From assembly GCA_964019425.1 (NCBI GenBank), contig OZ025791.1, positions 1,216,501-1,280,500 of the forward strand: DNA of 64,000 nucleotides, given 5' to 3'. Under the pieces are notes generated by a model that was given only the letters and a program-made list of their open reading frames with translations, made no database searches and was not told the origin of the DNA. Below are positions 1-12,342 of the stretch, piece by piece. How positions within the stretch are numbered: the first letter of the stretch is position 1; each line of letters begins with the position of its first letter. A program made the position numbers and the translations under genes. The DNA is from Flectonema sp. DT1601 (Eukaryota > Euglenozoa > Diplonemea > Diplonemida > Diplonemidae).

Positions 1-1536
1 TGTCGGTCCACAGTTCTGATGAGGATGCAACAGTATTTGTTAATCCATCGTCGGTGTGCTCCGATTCGTCACTTGACGAAGTATCTGACTCCAAATGGGG
101 AGGGGAGGTAACAAGGGTTACCAAGAATAAAAACGCGTTTCCAAGAAACGTTAAAGATTAGAGTTGCACGCAAGTCGGAGCTGCAGGTTTTTGAGCTTTT
201 CTTCAGATAGTCAGTTTTCCAGCTGATGAAGAAAAACTCTGAGGTCTATGCCTCACAGAGGGGAAGAAAATTTAAAACCGGTACGCAGGAGCGAAGGGCC
301 TTTGTTGGCACAACACTACTGACGCGCCTCCCAATAAAATCTAACCTGGGGGATTCCTGGGGTTTGAATGACATGCTGTTGACCCCCCTGTTGTTCTTTC
401 CGCAAGTGTTTTCACGTAATCGCTTTGCCGAAATACTGAGGAACTTACACTTCTCTGCGATATTACCTGCTCCCGAGCATGAGGATCCGAAGTGGAGACG
501 TGTATTTTGAATTCCTTTATCCTGATGCGACGTGGGCATGGTGGAATTTGGACGGATAGTAGTGAATCTGGCTGGAGAAGCAAGAGATTCTTATCCTTCA
601 AATTGGCTTTGTTTTGGGCAGCTTAGGTACATTTAAACGTACCAGAGCGGCACCAACACTATTAATAACACCATCACTACCGCCTTCTCCACAATCAGTA
701 TCAATCCCTGATCGCCTCAAGCCAGCTTTGGGACACTACCCCGGAAAGATGGAAAAGGCTCGTCAGTGTGCAGTTCGCGCAAAGCGCGCACAATCACTAG
801 ATTACTGTGAGCGATGCAACCAAGCGCTTTGTGCTTACCCATATTTCAAAAGGTATCACATTCTCCAAAACTACAAAATTCCTTGTGATGTTCCTAAACC
901 GCCAACTTCCCAAAATCCAGTATGCCAGGCTGGTGGGGTAAAGAGGTGGAAGTTTATAGATCCAGCCCAACACGGTCTGATCTAAGTAGCTGCACTGTTA
1001 CTAATGAAGTTCCATGATCTGGGATCGATGTTATTTGTATTTTTCGAGCTTATCAACCCCGATGCGGTAATCCTCCTGTGTGTCTGAACCTGCTGTGCCA
1101 TGTTGCGGGTTGTTCGTGTATTTTCCGCTACCACGGAGGGCTTTTACAAGCTCAAAAAACAGGGAAAAAATCTGATTTTTCGATTTAATATCGGCCGTGA
1201 TTTGGCATTCTCTTTACTTGGGCTCCCTCTGACATGATGTTGCGCAGAAACATCATCCCTTTCAAAATACGGGAAGGGAATAACATGCAGCTGCTATGAA
1301 TGGAAACCGTTGAGTACGTTATTGCGACACTGCCGACTTTGTTAGTTCTGCTGAATGTGCAACAACGCACCAAGGTACGCACCGTTAGGTGTGTGGGTGA
1401 CAGGTGCTATTGACCCGTAGGAGTAGTTGTGTCCGGTTTGGTACATAGGTTTTCTGGGGGGGTACCTTTTCTCTTTTTGAAAAAACAGTAAAATTTTGGA
1501 CCCGTCGTTTTGGGGGTTCTTACGGTGGTGTAAGGG
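1..1536 (+). mobile_element. piggyBac transposon, right part with TTAA junction
   Basis: This is the right portion of a piggyBac element that continues off the left edge of the window. It ends in GGG at 1534-1536, directly followed by TTAA at 1537-1540 and then by satellite sequence (attctttttattt). Intact satellite monomers contain TTTAAATTCTTTTT at the equivalent place, so the element sits in a TTAA inside the satellite, the known piggyBac target. Positions 3-985 hold transposase remains. Positions 986-1536 show no convincing gene and are probably the 3' untranslated and terminal region. The left end and the other TTAA are outside the window. Confidence 0.75.
3..985 (+). pseudogene. piggyBac transposase remains
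   Basis: Three open pieces in different frames recall a piggyBac (DDE_Tnp_1_7) transposase. Positions 3-158 encode an acidic, serine-rich N-terminus, as is usual in the family. Positions 226-510 encode the start of the DDE domain, with the signatures FVGTTLLTRLPIKSN, SRNRFAEILRNLHF and EDPKW. Positions ~614-985 encode the C-terminus, with the cysteine-rich finger CERCNQALCAYPYFKRYH. Everything between the LHF block and the finger, including the catalytic aspartates, is missing (only about 100 nt separate the blocks), so the gene cannot encode an active enzyme. The same internal deletion is present in the copy at 12509-13056, so it predates both insertions. Confidence 0.75.
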
Positions 1537-1540
1537 TTAA

Positions 1541-1698
1541 ATTCTTTTTATTTATTTTTTAAAGAAAAAAAAAAACGGAAAATAAAAATTAGTCGACAAA
1601 GTCGAACGATAAAAAAAAAACAATGATAACATTGTTTATTCTTTTTTTTTTTTTTTATATTCTTTTTTATTAATTTTGAAAAAAAAACAATCAGTTTT
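1541..1698 (-). repeat. Satellite monomers flanking the piggyBac end
   Basis: About one monomer of the ~130-140-bp satellite (cggaaaataaaaattagtcgacaaagtcg..., then the AACAATGATAACATTGTT inverted repeat and a T-run). It is the piggyBac target on the left and is cut by a B-element fragment on the right. Confidence 0.7.
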
Positions 1699-2427
1699 TA
1701 TTCTACCATGGTTGAAATACTCTGGCAACTGATCTTCAATTTTATGTTGTTTGTTAGCTGCTGGTGTATCTTGATCATGTGTTGATACTTGCATTTTTTT
1801 TATTTGTAATCTTTCACTACAATCATTCTTGCCTATATCTTTTATTTTTATTCTCTATCTGTTCTGGTCTGTTACCTCATTTGTCTTGTTTAACTTCAGT
1901 TATATCCATTTTACTTTTTATTGTTTCCCATCTACTATTTATTTTCTATTAGTTCTGGTCAGAAACTCCTGGGCAGCAAGAAGGAAAGCAGTTTAGTACT
2001 TCTGGGTGTTTGGCATCACCCCCCATAGTGAGCAAGTACAACAGGTAGCATTGGTAGTCTGTTGATCCTGAGTGATCCCAGCTACAGTTTTGTTTTTCTT
2101 TCTTTTTTTTTAGAAGAAGATCAGGACATCCAAGCACTGCTGGATAGTTGCTGAATGCAGGGCCTGCCTGTGGCATTATAATAACAGGCTAAGTCATTTG
2201 TAGTTCATAGTTTACCTTTGATTTTATAACTTCACACAGGGTACTATGAACGATGAGAGAGCCAGTGGGATCACTCAGGGTCTAGTAGAGATCACCAATG
2301 TTGTGCGTTGATAGGCAAGGTGACCAACCTTGACATTCTTTCTTTTCTCTCCTGTTGTGACAAACACAAAATACACACACAGCTTACAGTGTGTTCTTTG
2401 TGTATGTTTTCTTCAGGTGTGAGGAAT
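1699..2427 (+). mobile_element. B element fragment
   Basis: This matches, with small changes, about 730 bp of the 1371-bp B unit tandemly repeated at 18040-25442, in the same orientation as that array. It starts inside the unit (ttctaccatggttg) and stops at cttcaggtgtgag, just short of the terminal hairpin, where module A of the next element begins. No coding capacity: the 62- and 75-aa open frames here show no family resemblance and fall in T-rich sequence. Confidence 0.75.
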
Positions 2428-2968
2428 GAATTTCGATAAAGTGGGAAGTAACGGACTGGGAGCTTTTGGCTCCTGCCCTATTCCCGATGTAAACTTTCTT
2501 TTTATTTTTTTTTTTTTTTTTTAACAGGCCCAAAGGGCGACAATGATGGTTGCTGACCAAGGAATAATATTCAAATGAATTTTCGTTTCAAAGAAACGAA
2601 CAGAAATGAGAGAGAGGCAGAGAAAAAAAAAAAAAAAAAAAAAGAAAGAATAGAAAAAAAAAATATGAAGAGGAAATAATCAAACATGAAAAAAAAAAAA
2701 AAAAAAAAAATATATAAATAAAAAACGTTGTATGAAAAAGGAAAAAAAGAAAAAAAAAGACCAGAAAAGGAAAGAGAAAATGAAAAGGTATAATATTATT
2801 GTGGGGATATGAGGATAGCAGGGAGATGCTCTTTTTTTTTTTTTTTTTTTTTTTTTATTTATTATTTAAAAAAAGGAAACAATCAGTTTAGCGTCTCGAT
2901 CAGGACGGAAAATAGAAATTAATCGACATAGTTGATCGATAGAAAAAAAACAATGATAACATTGTTTA

Positions 2969-3003
<35 letters not shown>

Positions 3004-4063
3004 CTTTTAATTATTTTAAAGAAAAAACAATCAGTTTAGCGTCTTGACCAGGACGGAAAATAGAAAGTAATCGACATAGTCGATCGATAAAAAAAAAACA
3101 ATGATAACATTGTTTATTCCTTTTTTTTTTTTTTTTTTTTATTCTTTTCATTTATTTTTAAAGAAAAAACAATCAGTTTAGCGTCCTGACCAGGACGGAA
3201 AATTGAAAGTGATCGACATAGTCGATCGATAAAAAAACAATGATAACATTGATTAATCATTTTTTTTTTTTTTTTTTTTTTTTTAACCTTTTAATTATTT
3301 TTTAAAGAAAAAACAATCAGTTTAGCGTCTTGACCAGGACGGAAAATAGAAAGTGATCGACATAGTCGATCGATAAAAAACAATGATAACATTGTTTATT
3401 CTTTTTTTTTTTTTTTTTTTTTTTTAATCCTTTTTATTATTTTAAAGAAAAAACAATCAGTTTAGCGTCTTGACCAGGACGGAAAATAGAAAGTGATCGA
3501 CATAGTCGATCGATAAAAAAACAATGATAACATTGTTTATTCTTTTTTTTTTTTTTTTTAAATTCTTTTTATTTATTTTTAAAGAAAAAAAACGGAAAAT
3601 AAAAATTAGTCGACAAAGTCGAACGATAAAAAACAACAATGATAACATTGTTTATTCTTTTTGTTTTTGTTTTTTTTTATATTCTTTTTTATTAATTTTG
3701 AAAAAAAACAATCAGTTTAGCGTCTTGACCAGGACGGAAAATAGAAAGTAATCGACATAGTCGATCGATGAAAAAAAACAATGATAACATTGTTTATTCT
3801 TTTTTTTTTTTTTTTTTTTTTTAAATTCTTTTTATTTATTTTTTAAAAAGAAAAAAAACGGAAAATAGAAATTAGTCAACAAAGTCGAACGATAAAAAAA
3901 AAAACAATGATAACATTGTTTATTCTTTTTTTTTTATTTTTTTTATATTCTTTTTTATTAATTTTGAAAAAAAAACAATCAGTTTAGCGTCTTGACCAGG
4001 ACGAAAAATAGAAAGTGATCGACATAGTCGATCGATAAAAAAACAATGATAACATTGTTTATT

Positions 4064-4099
<36 letters not shown>

Positions 4100-4483
4100 C
4101 TTCTTATTATTTTTTAAAGAAAAAACAATCAGTTTAGCGTCTTGACCAGGACGGAAAATAGAAAGTAATCGACATAGTCGATCGATAAAATAAAAACAAT
4201 GATAACATTGTTTATTCCTTTTTTTTTTTTTTTTTATTCTTTTTATTTATTTTTAAAGAAAAAACAATCAGTTTAGCGTCCTGACCAGGACGGGAAATAG
4301 AAAGTGATCGACATAGTCGATCGATAAAAAAACAATGATAACATTGTTTATTCTTTTTTTTTTTGTTTTTTTTTTTTTTATTCTTTTTATTTATTTTTTA
4401 AAGAAAAAACAATCAGTTTAGCGTCTTGTCCAGGACGGAAAATAGAAATTAGTCGACAAAGTCGATCGATAACAAAACAATGA
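2428..4483 (-). mobile_element. 5'-truncated giant LINE 3' end: module A plus satellite
   Basis: Module A (GAATTTCGATAAAG start, TTTTG-loop hairpin, gcccaaagggcgac box, purine-rich stretch, ending near 2880) runs directly into about 12 satellite monomers. In the sense of the element (minus strand) this is satellite followed by the A terminus. The upstream part, including U and the ORF, is absent. It ends at 4483 in the middle of a monomer (caatga), where the next A begins. Open frames of 63 and 75 aa in the T-rich monomers are not genes. Confidence 0.6.
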
Positions 4484-6083
4484 GAATTTCGATAAAGTGG
4501 GAAGTAACGGACTGGGAGCTTTTGGCTCCTGCCCTATTCCCGATGTAAACTTTCTTTTTATTTTTATTTTTTTTTAACAGGCCCAAAGGGCGACAATGAT
4601 GGTTGCTGACCAAGGAATAATATTCAAATGAATTTTCGTTTCAAAGAAACGAACAGAATTAAGAGAGAGGCAGAGGAAAAAAAAAAAAAAAAGAAAGAAA
4701 AGAAAAGAAAAAAAAAAATGAAGAGGAAATAATCAAACATGAAAAAAAAAAAAAAAAAAAAATATATATATAAATAAAAAACGTTGTATGAAAAAGGAAA
4801 AAAAAGAAAAAAAAAAGACCAGAAAAGGAAAGAGAAAATGAAAAGGTATAATATTATTGTGGGGATATGAGGGATAGCAGGGAGATGCTCTTTTTTTTTT
4901 TTTTTTTTTTTTTTCTTATTTATTATTTAAAAAAAGGAAACAATCAGTTTAGCGTCTCGATCAGGACGGAAAATAGAAATTAATCGACATAGTTGATCGA
5001 TAGAAAAAAAAACAATGATAACATTGTTTATTCATTTTTTTTTTTTTTTTTTTTTTTAAATCTTTTTAATTATTTTAAAGAAAAAACAATCAGTTTAGCG
5101 TCTTGACCAGGACGGAAAATAGTAAGTAATCGACATAGTCGATCGATAAAAAAAAAACAATGATAACATTGTTTATTCCTTTTTTTTTTTTTTTTATTCT
5201 TTTTATTTATTTTTAAAGAAAATAGAAATTAATCGACATAGTCGATCGATAAAAAAACAATGATAACATTGATTAATCATTTTTTTTTTTTTTTTTTTTT
5301 TTTTAACCTTTTAATTATTTTTTAAAGAAAAAACAATCAGTTTAGCGTCTTGACCAGGACGGAAAATAGAAAGTGATCGACATAGTCGATCGATAAAAAA
5401 CAATGATAACATTGTTTATTCTTTTTTTTTTTTTTTTTTTTTTTTAATCCTTTTTATTATTTTAAAGAAAAAACAATCAGTTTAGCGTCTTGACCAGGAC
5501 GGAAAATAGAAAGTGATCGACATAGTCGATCGATAAAAAAACAATGATAACATTGTTTATTCTTTTTTTTTTTTTTTTTAAATTCTTTTTATTTATTTTT
5601 AAAGAAAAAAAACGGAAAATAAAAATTAGTCGACAAAGTCGAACGATAAAAAACAACAATGATAACATTGTTTATTCTTTTTGTTTTTGTTTTTTTTTAT
5701 ATTCTTTTTTATTAATTTTGAAAAAAAACAATCAGTTTAGCGTCTTGACCAGGACGGAAAATAGAAAGTAATCGACATAGTCGATCGATGAAAAAAAACA
5801 ATGATAACATTGTTTATTCTTTTTTTTTTTTTTTTTTTTTTTAAATTCTTTTTATTTATTTTTTAAAAAGAAAAAAAACGGAAAATAGAAATTAGTCAAC
5901 AAAGTCGAACGATAAAAAAAAAAACAATGATAACATTGTTTATTCTTTTTTTTTTATTTTTTTTATATTCTTTTTTATTAATTTTGAAAAAAAAACAATC
6001 AGTTTAGCGTCTTGACCAGGACGAAAAATAGAAAGTGATCGACATAGTCGATCGATAAAAAAACAATGATAACATTGTTTATT

Positions 6084-6119
<36 letters not shown>

Positions 6120-6503
6120 CTTCTTATTATTTTTTAAAGAAAAAACAATCAGTTTAGCGTCTTGACCAGGACGGAAAATAGAAAGTAATCGACATAGTCG
6201 ATCGATAAAATAAAAACAATGATAACATTGTTTATTCCTTTTTTTTTTTTTTTTTATTCTTTTTATTTATTTTTAAAGAAAAAACAATCAGTTTAGCGTC
6301 CTGACCAGGACGGGAAATAGAAAGTGATCGACATAGTCGATCGATAAAAAAACAATGATAACATTGTTTATTCTTTTTTTTTTTGTTTTTTTTTTTTTTA
6401 TTCTTTTTATTTATTTTTTAAAGAAAAAACAATCAGTTTAGCGTCTTGTCCAGGACGGAAAATAGAAATTAGTCGACAAAGTCGATCGATAACAAAACAA
6501 TGA
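4484..6503 (-). mobile_element. Second A-plus-satellite copy, 2020-bp direct repeat
   Basis: It has the same structure as 2428-4483 and the same right junction (aacaatga|GAATTTCG at 4483 and 6503). Most of its length is identical to the previous copy, and corresponding features are offset by exactly 2020 bp. It differs by having one monomer shortened near 5220. This looks like a tandem duplication (or an assembly duplication) rather than an independent insertion. Confidence 0.6.
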
Positions 6504-7573
6504 GAATTTCGATAAAGTGGGAAGTAACGGACTGGGAGCTTTTGGCTCCTGCCCTATTCCCGATGTAAACTTTCTTTTTATTTTTATTTTTTTTTAACAG
6601 GCCCAAAGGGCGACAATGATGGTTGCTGACCAAGGAATAATATTCAAATGAATTTTCGTTTCAAAGAAACGAACAGAATTAAGAGAGAGGCAGAGGAAAA
6701 AAAAAAAAAAAAGAAAGAAAAGAAAAGAAAAAAAAAAATGAAGAGGAAATAATCAAACATGAAAAAAAAAAAAAAAAAAAAATATATATATAAATAAAAA
6801 ACGTTGTATGAAAAAGGAAAAAAAAGAAAAAAAAAAGACCAGAAAAGGAAAGAGAAAATGAAAAGGTATAATATTATTGTGGGGATATGAGGGATAGCAG
6901 GGAGATGCTCTTTTTTTTTTTTTTTTTTTTTTTTCTTATTTATTATTTAAAAAAAGGAAACAATCAGTTTAGCGTCTCGATCAGGACGGAAAATAGAAAT
7001 TAATCGACATAGTTGATCGATAGAAAAAAAAACAATGATAACATTGTTTATTCATTTTTTTTTTTTTTTTTTTTTTTAAATCTTTTTAATTATTTTAAAG
7101 AAAAAACAATCAGTTTAGCGTCTTGACCAGGACGGAAAATAGTAAGTAATCGACATAGTCGATCGATAAAAAAAAAACAATGATAACATTGTTTATTCCT
7201 TTTTTTTTTTTTTTTATTCTTTTTATTTATTTTTAAAGAAAAAACAATCAGTTTAGCGTCCTGACCAGGACGGAAAATAGAAAGTAATCGACATAGTCGA
7301 TCGATAAAAAAAAACAATGATAACATTGTTTATTCTTTTTTTTTTTTTTTTATTTTAATTCTTTTTATTTATTTTTTAAAAAGAAAAAAAATGGAAAATA
7401 GAAATTAGTCAACAAAGTCGAACGATAAAAAAAAACATTGATAACATTGTTTATTCTTTTTTTTTTTGTTTTTTTTTTTTTTATTCTTTTTATTTATTTT
7501 TTAAAGAAAAATCAATCAGTTTAGCGTCCTGACCAGGACGGAAAATAGAAAGTAATCGACATAGTCGATCGAT

Positions 7574-10267
7574 AGGAGATTTGGGAGAGGAATAGGGGCA
7601 GTGAACTTTTGGTTCAGGCCCTTCCCATCGAACAGGACGAAGACTTCTAAAACCTGAGATGAACCAATTGAGTTGAAACAAACAAATAACAGAGACGCAA
7701 CACATACCGGAACATCATCGCAAGCAATGCTTCGGACCTCCGTCGACCTTCGTTCTTCCGGCGGCAAAGGGAAACAAGAAAGAACGGGCAATGAGACAAA
7801 CCTGTTAGTTGGTGTTGTGTTGTTGTTAAAAACAAAAACATAAACGCCAGGAAGTTCGACAACGAAGACATCGACATCGATCGCTGCTCTGCAGATGTCC
7901 GGCGGGTGTTTGTCTACACTGTGTTTATTGTTTGTTTTTTTCCCAAGGTTCAACCTTGGGAAGAGAAGTAAAAAATTCCGTCAATGTTGGCCTTCCTGTT
8001 CGAAGGTGCGCACCAATGACGATAAATAGAGTGGGGGGAGAAAACCTTTGATCCAACTGGATCCCTTCACGAGCTGACATTGCCATGTGAAGTTAAATAT
8101 TCTGGCGATGCCAGCTCAGGCGACTTAGCCTGCTTTTTTCTTTAAATAAAAAAAATAAAAAGATACCAACAGGTGGGGTGATGGGTTGCGCCACTGCAAT
8201 CCAGTCACAAAAAGAAACAAAGGTAATCTCAAGGGTTCTCGACCCTTGGCTCTCCCTGCGCAAGCATCGCATGGAGGGTGACGCTAAGCACCCGGGGGGT
8301 ACGAAACAAACTTTCCCCCTGCTGTCCTGTTTGAAATAAAAAAAAAAACAAAGGGATAGAAGTAAACAGAATACGTTACACCTCAACAGGTGACGCTAAA
8401 CACCCAGGGGATACAAACCAAACTTTCCCCCTGTTGCCCTGTTTGAAATAAATTAAAAAAAGAAAATACAAGAAAACAGAATACAATACTCAGCAATCAG
8501 ACTCGTTCACTCGCTTCGCCAGAGCCGTTCGAGCCGATGCTCATGTAAAGTTACCTGTTTTCTTTTAACAAATTAAATAAAATAAGATAAATAAAAATAA
8601 AGTAGCGCAACGGAGAGGAATACATAACACCCCGACTCTTGCGCTAGCATCGCAAGGGGGGTACCCGGGAGATACAAACCAAACTTTCTCTGGAGTACAA
8701 TACCAAACAATCAGTGCGTTCACTGGCCTTAGGGCTGTTCGGACTTATGCTTTGGACTGTTCCCTTGCAGAAAAAAAAAGTAAAATAAACCAACTTTGGG
8801 ACATTAGAAAAGCATAAAATAAAAGTTGCTACAACCAAAAGACAACTGCAAAAAAAAAAGGTTTTTGTAGGGGAGCTACAATGTAGCAATAATGTCACAC
8901 AGTCATGTGGCAAGCTGGATAGGAGATTTGGGAGAGGAATAGGGGCAGTGAACTTTTGGTTCAGGCCCTTCCCATCGAACAGGACGAAGACTTCTAAAAC
9001 CTGAGATGAACCAATTGAGTTGAAACAAACAAATAACAGAGACGCAACACATACCGGAACATCATCGCAAGCAATGCTTCGGACCTCCGTCGACCTTCGT
9101 TCTTCCGGCGGCAAAGGGAAACAAGAAAGAACGGGCAATGAGACAAACCTGTTAGTTGGTGTTGTGTTGTTGTTAAAAACAAAAACATAAACGCCAGGAA
9201 GTTCGACAACGAAGACATCGACATCGATCGCTGCTCTGCAGATGTCCGGCGGGTGTTTGTCTACACTGTGTTTATTGTTTGTTTTTTTCCCAAGGTTCAA
9301 CCTTGGGAAGAGAAGTAAAAAATTCCGTCAATGTTGGCCTTCCTGTTCGAAGGTGCGCACCAATGACGATAAATAGAGTGGGGGGAGAAAACCTTTGATC
9401 CAACTGGATCCCTTCACGAGCTGACATTGCCATGTGAAGTTAAATATTCTGGCGATGCCAGCTCAGGCGACTTAGCCTGCTTTTTTCTTTAAATAAAAAA
9501 AATAAAAAGATACCAACAGGTGGGGTGATGGGTTGCGCCACTGCAATCCAGTCACAAAAAGAAACAAAGGTAATCTCAAGGGTTCTCGACCCTTGGCTCT
9601 CCCTGCGCAAGCATCGCATGGAGGGTGACGCTAAGCACCCGGGGGGTACGAAACAAACTTTCCCCCTGCTGTCCTGTTTGAAATAAAAAAAAAAACAAAG
9701 GGATAGAAGTAAACAGAATACGTTACACCTCAACAGGTGACGCTAAACACCCAGGGGATACAAACCAAACTTTCCCCCTGTTGCCCTGTTTGAAATAAAT
9801 TAAAAAAAGAAAATACAAGAAAACAGAATACAATACTCAGCAATCAGACTCGTTCACTCGCTTCGCCAGAGCCGTTCGAGCCGATGCTCATGTAAAGTTA
9901 CCTGTTTTCTTTTAACAAATTAAATAAAATAAGATAAATAAAAATAAAGTAGCGCAACGGAGAGGAATACATAACACCCCGACTCTTGCGCTAGCATCGC
10001 AAGGGGGGTACCCGGGAGATACAAACCAAACTTTCTCTGGAGTACAATACCAAACAATCAGTGCGTTCACTGGCCTTAGGGCTGTTCGGACTTATGCTTT
10101 GGACTGTTCCCTTGCAGAAAAAAAAAGTAAAATAAACCAACTTTGGGACATTAGAAAAGCATAAAATAAAAGTTGCTACAACCAAAAGACAACTGCAAAA
10201 AAAAAAGGTTTTTGTAGGGGAGCTACAATGTAGCAATAATGTCACACAGTCATGTGGCAAGCTGGAT
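7574..10267 (-). mobile_element. C element head-to-tail dimer (2 x 1347 bp)
   Basis: Two apparently identical 1347-bp units (7574-8920 and 8921-10267) lie in direct repeat inside one satellite monomer. Left junction cgat|aggag, middle ctggat|aggag, right ctggat|aaaaaac. GAT is common to all three, so either a 3-bp duplication or microhomology is possible. The terminal hairpin TGAAC-TTTTG-GTTCA at 7602-7616 is 29 nt from the end, followed by GCCCT as in A and B. Inside are three degraded copies of a module (ggtgacgctaaacacccagg... aaactttccccctg) at about 8277, 8390 and 8640. The reverse-strand 145- and 218-aa open frames show no domain and are probably fortuitous. Confidence 0.7.
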
Positions 10268-10431
10268 AAAAAACAATGATAACATTGTTTAATCTTTTTT
10301 TTTTTTTTTTTTTTTTTTATTCTTTTTATTTATTTAGAAAAAACAATCAGTTTAGCGTCTTGACCAGGACGGAAAATAGAAATTAGTCGACAAAGTCGAT
10401 CGATAAAAAAACAATGATAACATTGTTTATT

Positions 10432-10465
<34 letters not shown>

Positions 10466-11215
10466 CTTTTTATTTATTTTTTAAGAAAAAAAACGGAAAA
10501 TAGAAATTAGTCGACAAAGTCGAACGATAAAAAAACTATGATAACATTGTTTATTCTTTTTTTTATTTTTTTTTTTTATATTCTTTTTTATTAATTTTGA
10601 AAAAAAAAAACAATCAGTTTAGCGTCTTGACCAGGACGGAAAATAGAAAGTAATCGACATAGTCGATCGATAAAAAAACAATGATAACATTGTTTATTCT
10701 TTTTTTTTTTTTTTTTTTTTTAAATTCATTTTATTTATTTTTTAAGAAAAAAAACGGAAAATAGAAATTAGTCGACAAAGTCGAACGATAAAAAAAACAA
10801 TGATAACATTGTTTATTCTTTTTTTTATTTTTTTTTTTTTTATATTCTTTTTTATTAATTTTGAAAAAAAAAAAACAATCAGTTTAGCGTCTTGACCAGG
10901 ACGGAAAATAGAAAGTAATCGACATAGTCGATCGATAAAAATACAATGATAACATTGTTTAATCTTTTATAATTTTTTATTTTTTTTTTGATTTAAAAAA
11001 AAAAAAAAAAAAACAAGCGGAATTGATCATAATGGGTGGTAGGGGTTGTTATAACTTCGTTTGAAAATTCTTCTTTTTTGATTTCTTTTTTTTTTTTCTT
11101 TTACAGGAGTTAAGATCACTGTCAGGAGACAGCACATTAACAAGAGCAGCAAGCAGAGTTGACACTATCAATTCAAATTTGAAATACCGGGAATTAATTT
11201 ACAAGGGGGTATCTC

Positions 11216-11310
11216 AAGTGACTTGGTATCTCTAGCGTGTCGGTATCTCTGGAGTGCTGGTATCTCGTATGTGCGTTGGTATCTCATGAGTGATGGTATC
11301 TCTTGTGCAT
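11216..11310 (+). repeat. GGTATCTC minisatellite in module U
   Basis: Six copies of GGTATCTC at 18-19-bp spacing, separated by variable 9-11-nt spacers rich in GTG. Equivalent tracts occur in the other U modules near 33548-33645, 41625-41720, 47066-47165 and, inverted, 58070-58165. The 8-bp core is conserved while spacers drift. Confidence 0.75.
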
Positions 11311-11775
11311 TAAAGAAGCGAAAAAGAATGTCAATGACCATGACGGAAGAATTGAGGAATTGAGTTAACATGTTCAATTTAACTTATTTAAACCTTTTTT
11401 TTTTTTTAACAGACCGTAACTATTTGAAAATAAAATGTAGATGGGAAACAGTGAAAAGTAAAATGGATGATAAAATTAAATGAGAAATATGACATAACAG
11501 ACCAGATAGAGAGTATTAAAAGGAAATTGAAAAGGAAAAGAGAAACTAGGTTAACACTTATTTAAAATTAAGACCGGTTAGTCAGTTTAAGGTCTTGACT
11601 AGGACCAACAAAAAAGAAAGAAAAAAAATTAACGATCAAGCTGAGCTGATCTTGTTTTTATTACAAATAGGGGAGCGGGAGGGATGGAAGGAATAGAGGA
11701 AAAAAAAAGAAAAGGTTGATCATTTGGATCTGATCGTCGAGAAGAAGAAATTATTTTAAAGGTTGATCGACCATC

Positions 11776-12261
11776 TTCATCCATTTTGTATTGTTAAACT
11801 AATTAAGACAAAATTAAGAATTAAACTACTTAGAATAAGTGATTAAACATATGAAACTGACGTCGGGGTGATGTTACATCTTCAAGAGGTCGTTTAGACA
11901 AAACTTTGAAACGCACCGAGGCAAGAGCGGTGCAACAAGCCAAATAAACAAGCAAACAATTCGCGAACCTCAAGAAGAAACACCCAGGGTGGGTTGGGTG
12001 GGAAAAAGTTTAAAGTTTTAAGTAAATAAGCAAAATTTGCTAAGGAAAGGAATATAATGTTAAATGTTTAGCGAATAGATAAACAAACGGCTTCCAGAGC
12101 ACAGAGCAAATCATCGCAACAGAGCCGTTCAGTCCAAGCATTGCACAGAACCCGAAGTATTAAGTTCAGAGTGCATTTTAGTTAAGGGAGGGATATTTTT
12201 CTTTCCGTTCCGATAGGAGCGGGAAGAGAGAATGTAATAAAATATTTTCGACGTACCAGAG
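11776..12261 (-). other. Non-coding module D (B-like 5' region)
   Basis: No open frame of note. Short blocks match B elements on the antisense strand: a ggtgatg box, aaacaccc, and aagttcagagtgcat near 12166. It replaces the ~213-bp repeats and LINE ORF seen after U at 33300 and 46760. It could be the 5' part of a non-autonomous A-satellite-U element, or a separate insertion. Evidence is short-block similarity only. Confidence 0.35.
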
Positions 12262-12342
12262 CAGGCATAGCCGAGTGGTTATGGTCGTCGACTATAAATC
12301 GCTTGGGTAGCCGTGGTCACGGGTTCAATTCTCGGTCACAGC
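12262..12342 (+). pseudogene. tRNA-Ser-like sequence (SINE head)
   Basis: It resembles a long-variable-arm tRNA: gccgagtggttatgg D arm, anticodon-like loop CTATAAA, long variable arm, T-loop ttcaatt. The acceptor arms pair poorly and the anticodon (ATA) does not read serine, so it is tRNA-derived, not a working tRNA gene. Confidence 0.5.

Larger units (their letters stand above)
6504..11775 (-). mobile_element. Giant LINE 3' end: A, satellite, U, interrupted by a C dimer
   Basis: Module A starts at 6504, satellite monomers follow to 7573 and resume at 10268, and module U begins near 10985 (aagcggaattgatcataatggg). The gap 7574-10267 is the inserted C dimer. U contains the GGTATCTC minisatellite, the block aaaataaaatgtagatggg shared with B elements, and one ~213-bp-type repeat (gatcaagctgagctgatc). 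After about 11775 the sequence departs from the other U copies. Confidence 0.6.

Noticed and set aside
986-1440. Possible extra coding remains downstream of the piggyBac finger (65-aa minus-strand frame at 1185)
   Set aside because: No convincing similarity to any piggyBac or other domain; left unassigned.
3457-3751. Open frames of 60-110 aa across satellite monomers (repeated at 5477, 7090, 31091, 44520, 58679 and others)
   Set aside because: They run through T- or A-runs, recur with every monomer, and encode low-complexity Phe/Lys strings with no domain. Fortuitous.
2428-6960. Regularly spaced repeats as a CRISPR array
   Set aside because: Monomers are head-to-tail without unique spacers, in a eukaryotic transposon setting.
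7516-9300. 145-218-aa frames on the minus strand of the C dimer
   Set aside because: The first includes satellite sequence, composition is biased, and no motif is visible. Sequence identity between the units is due to the dimer itself.
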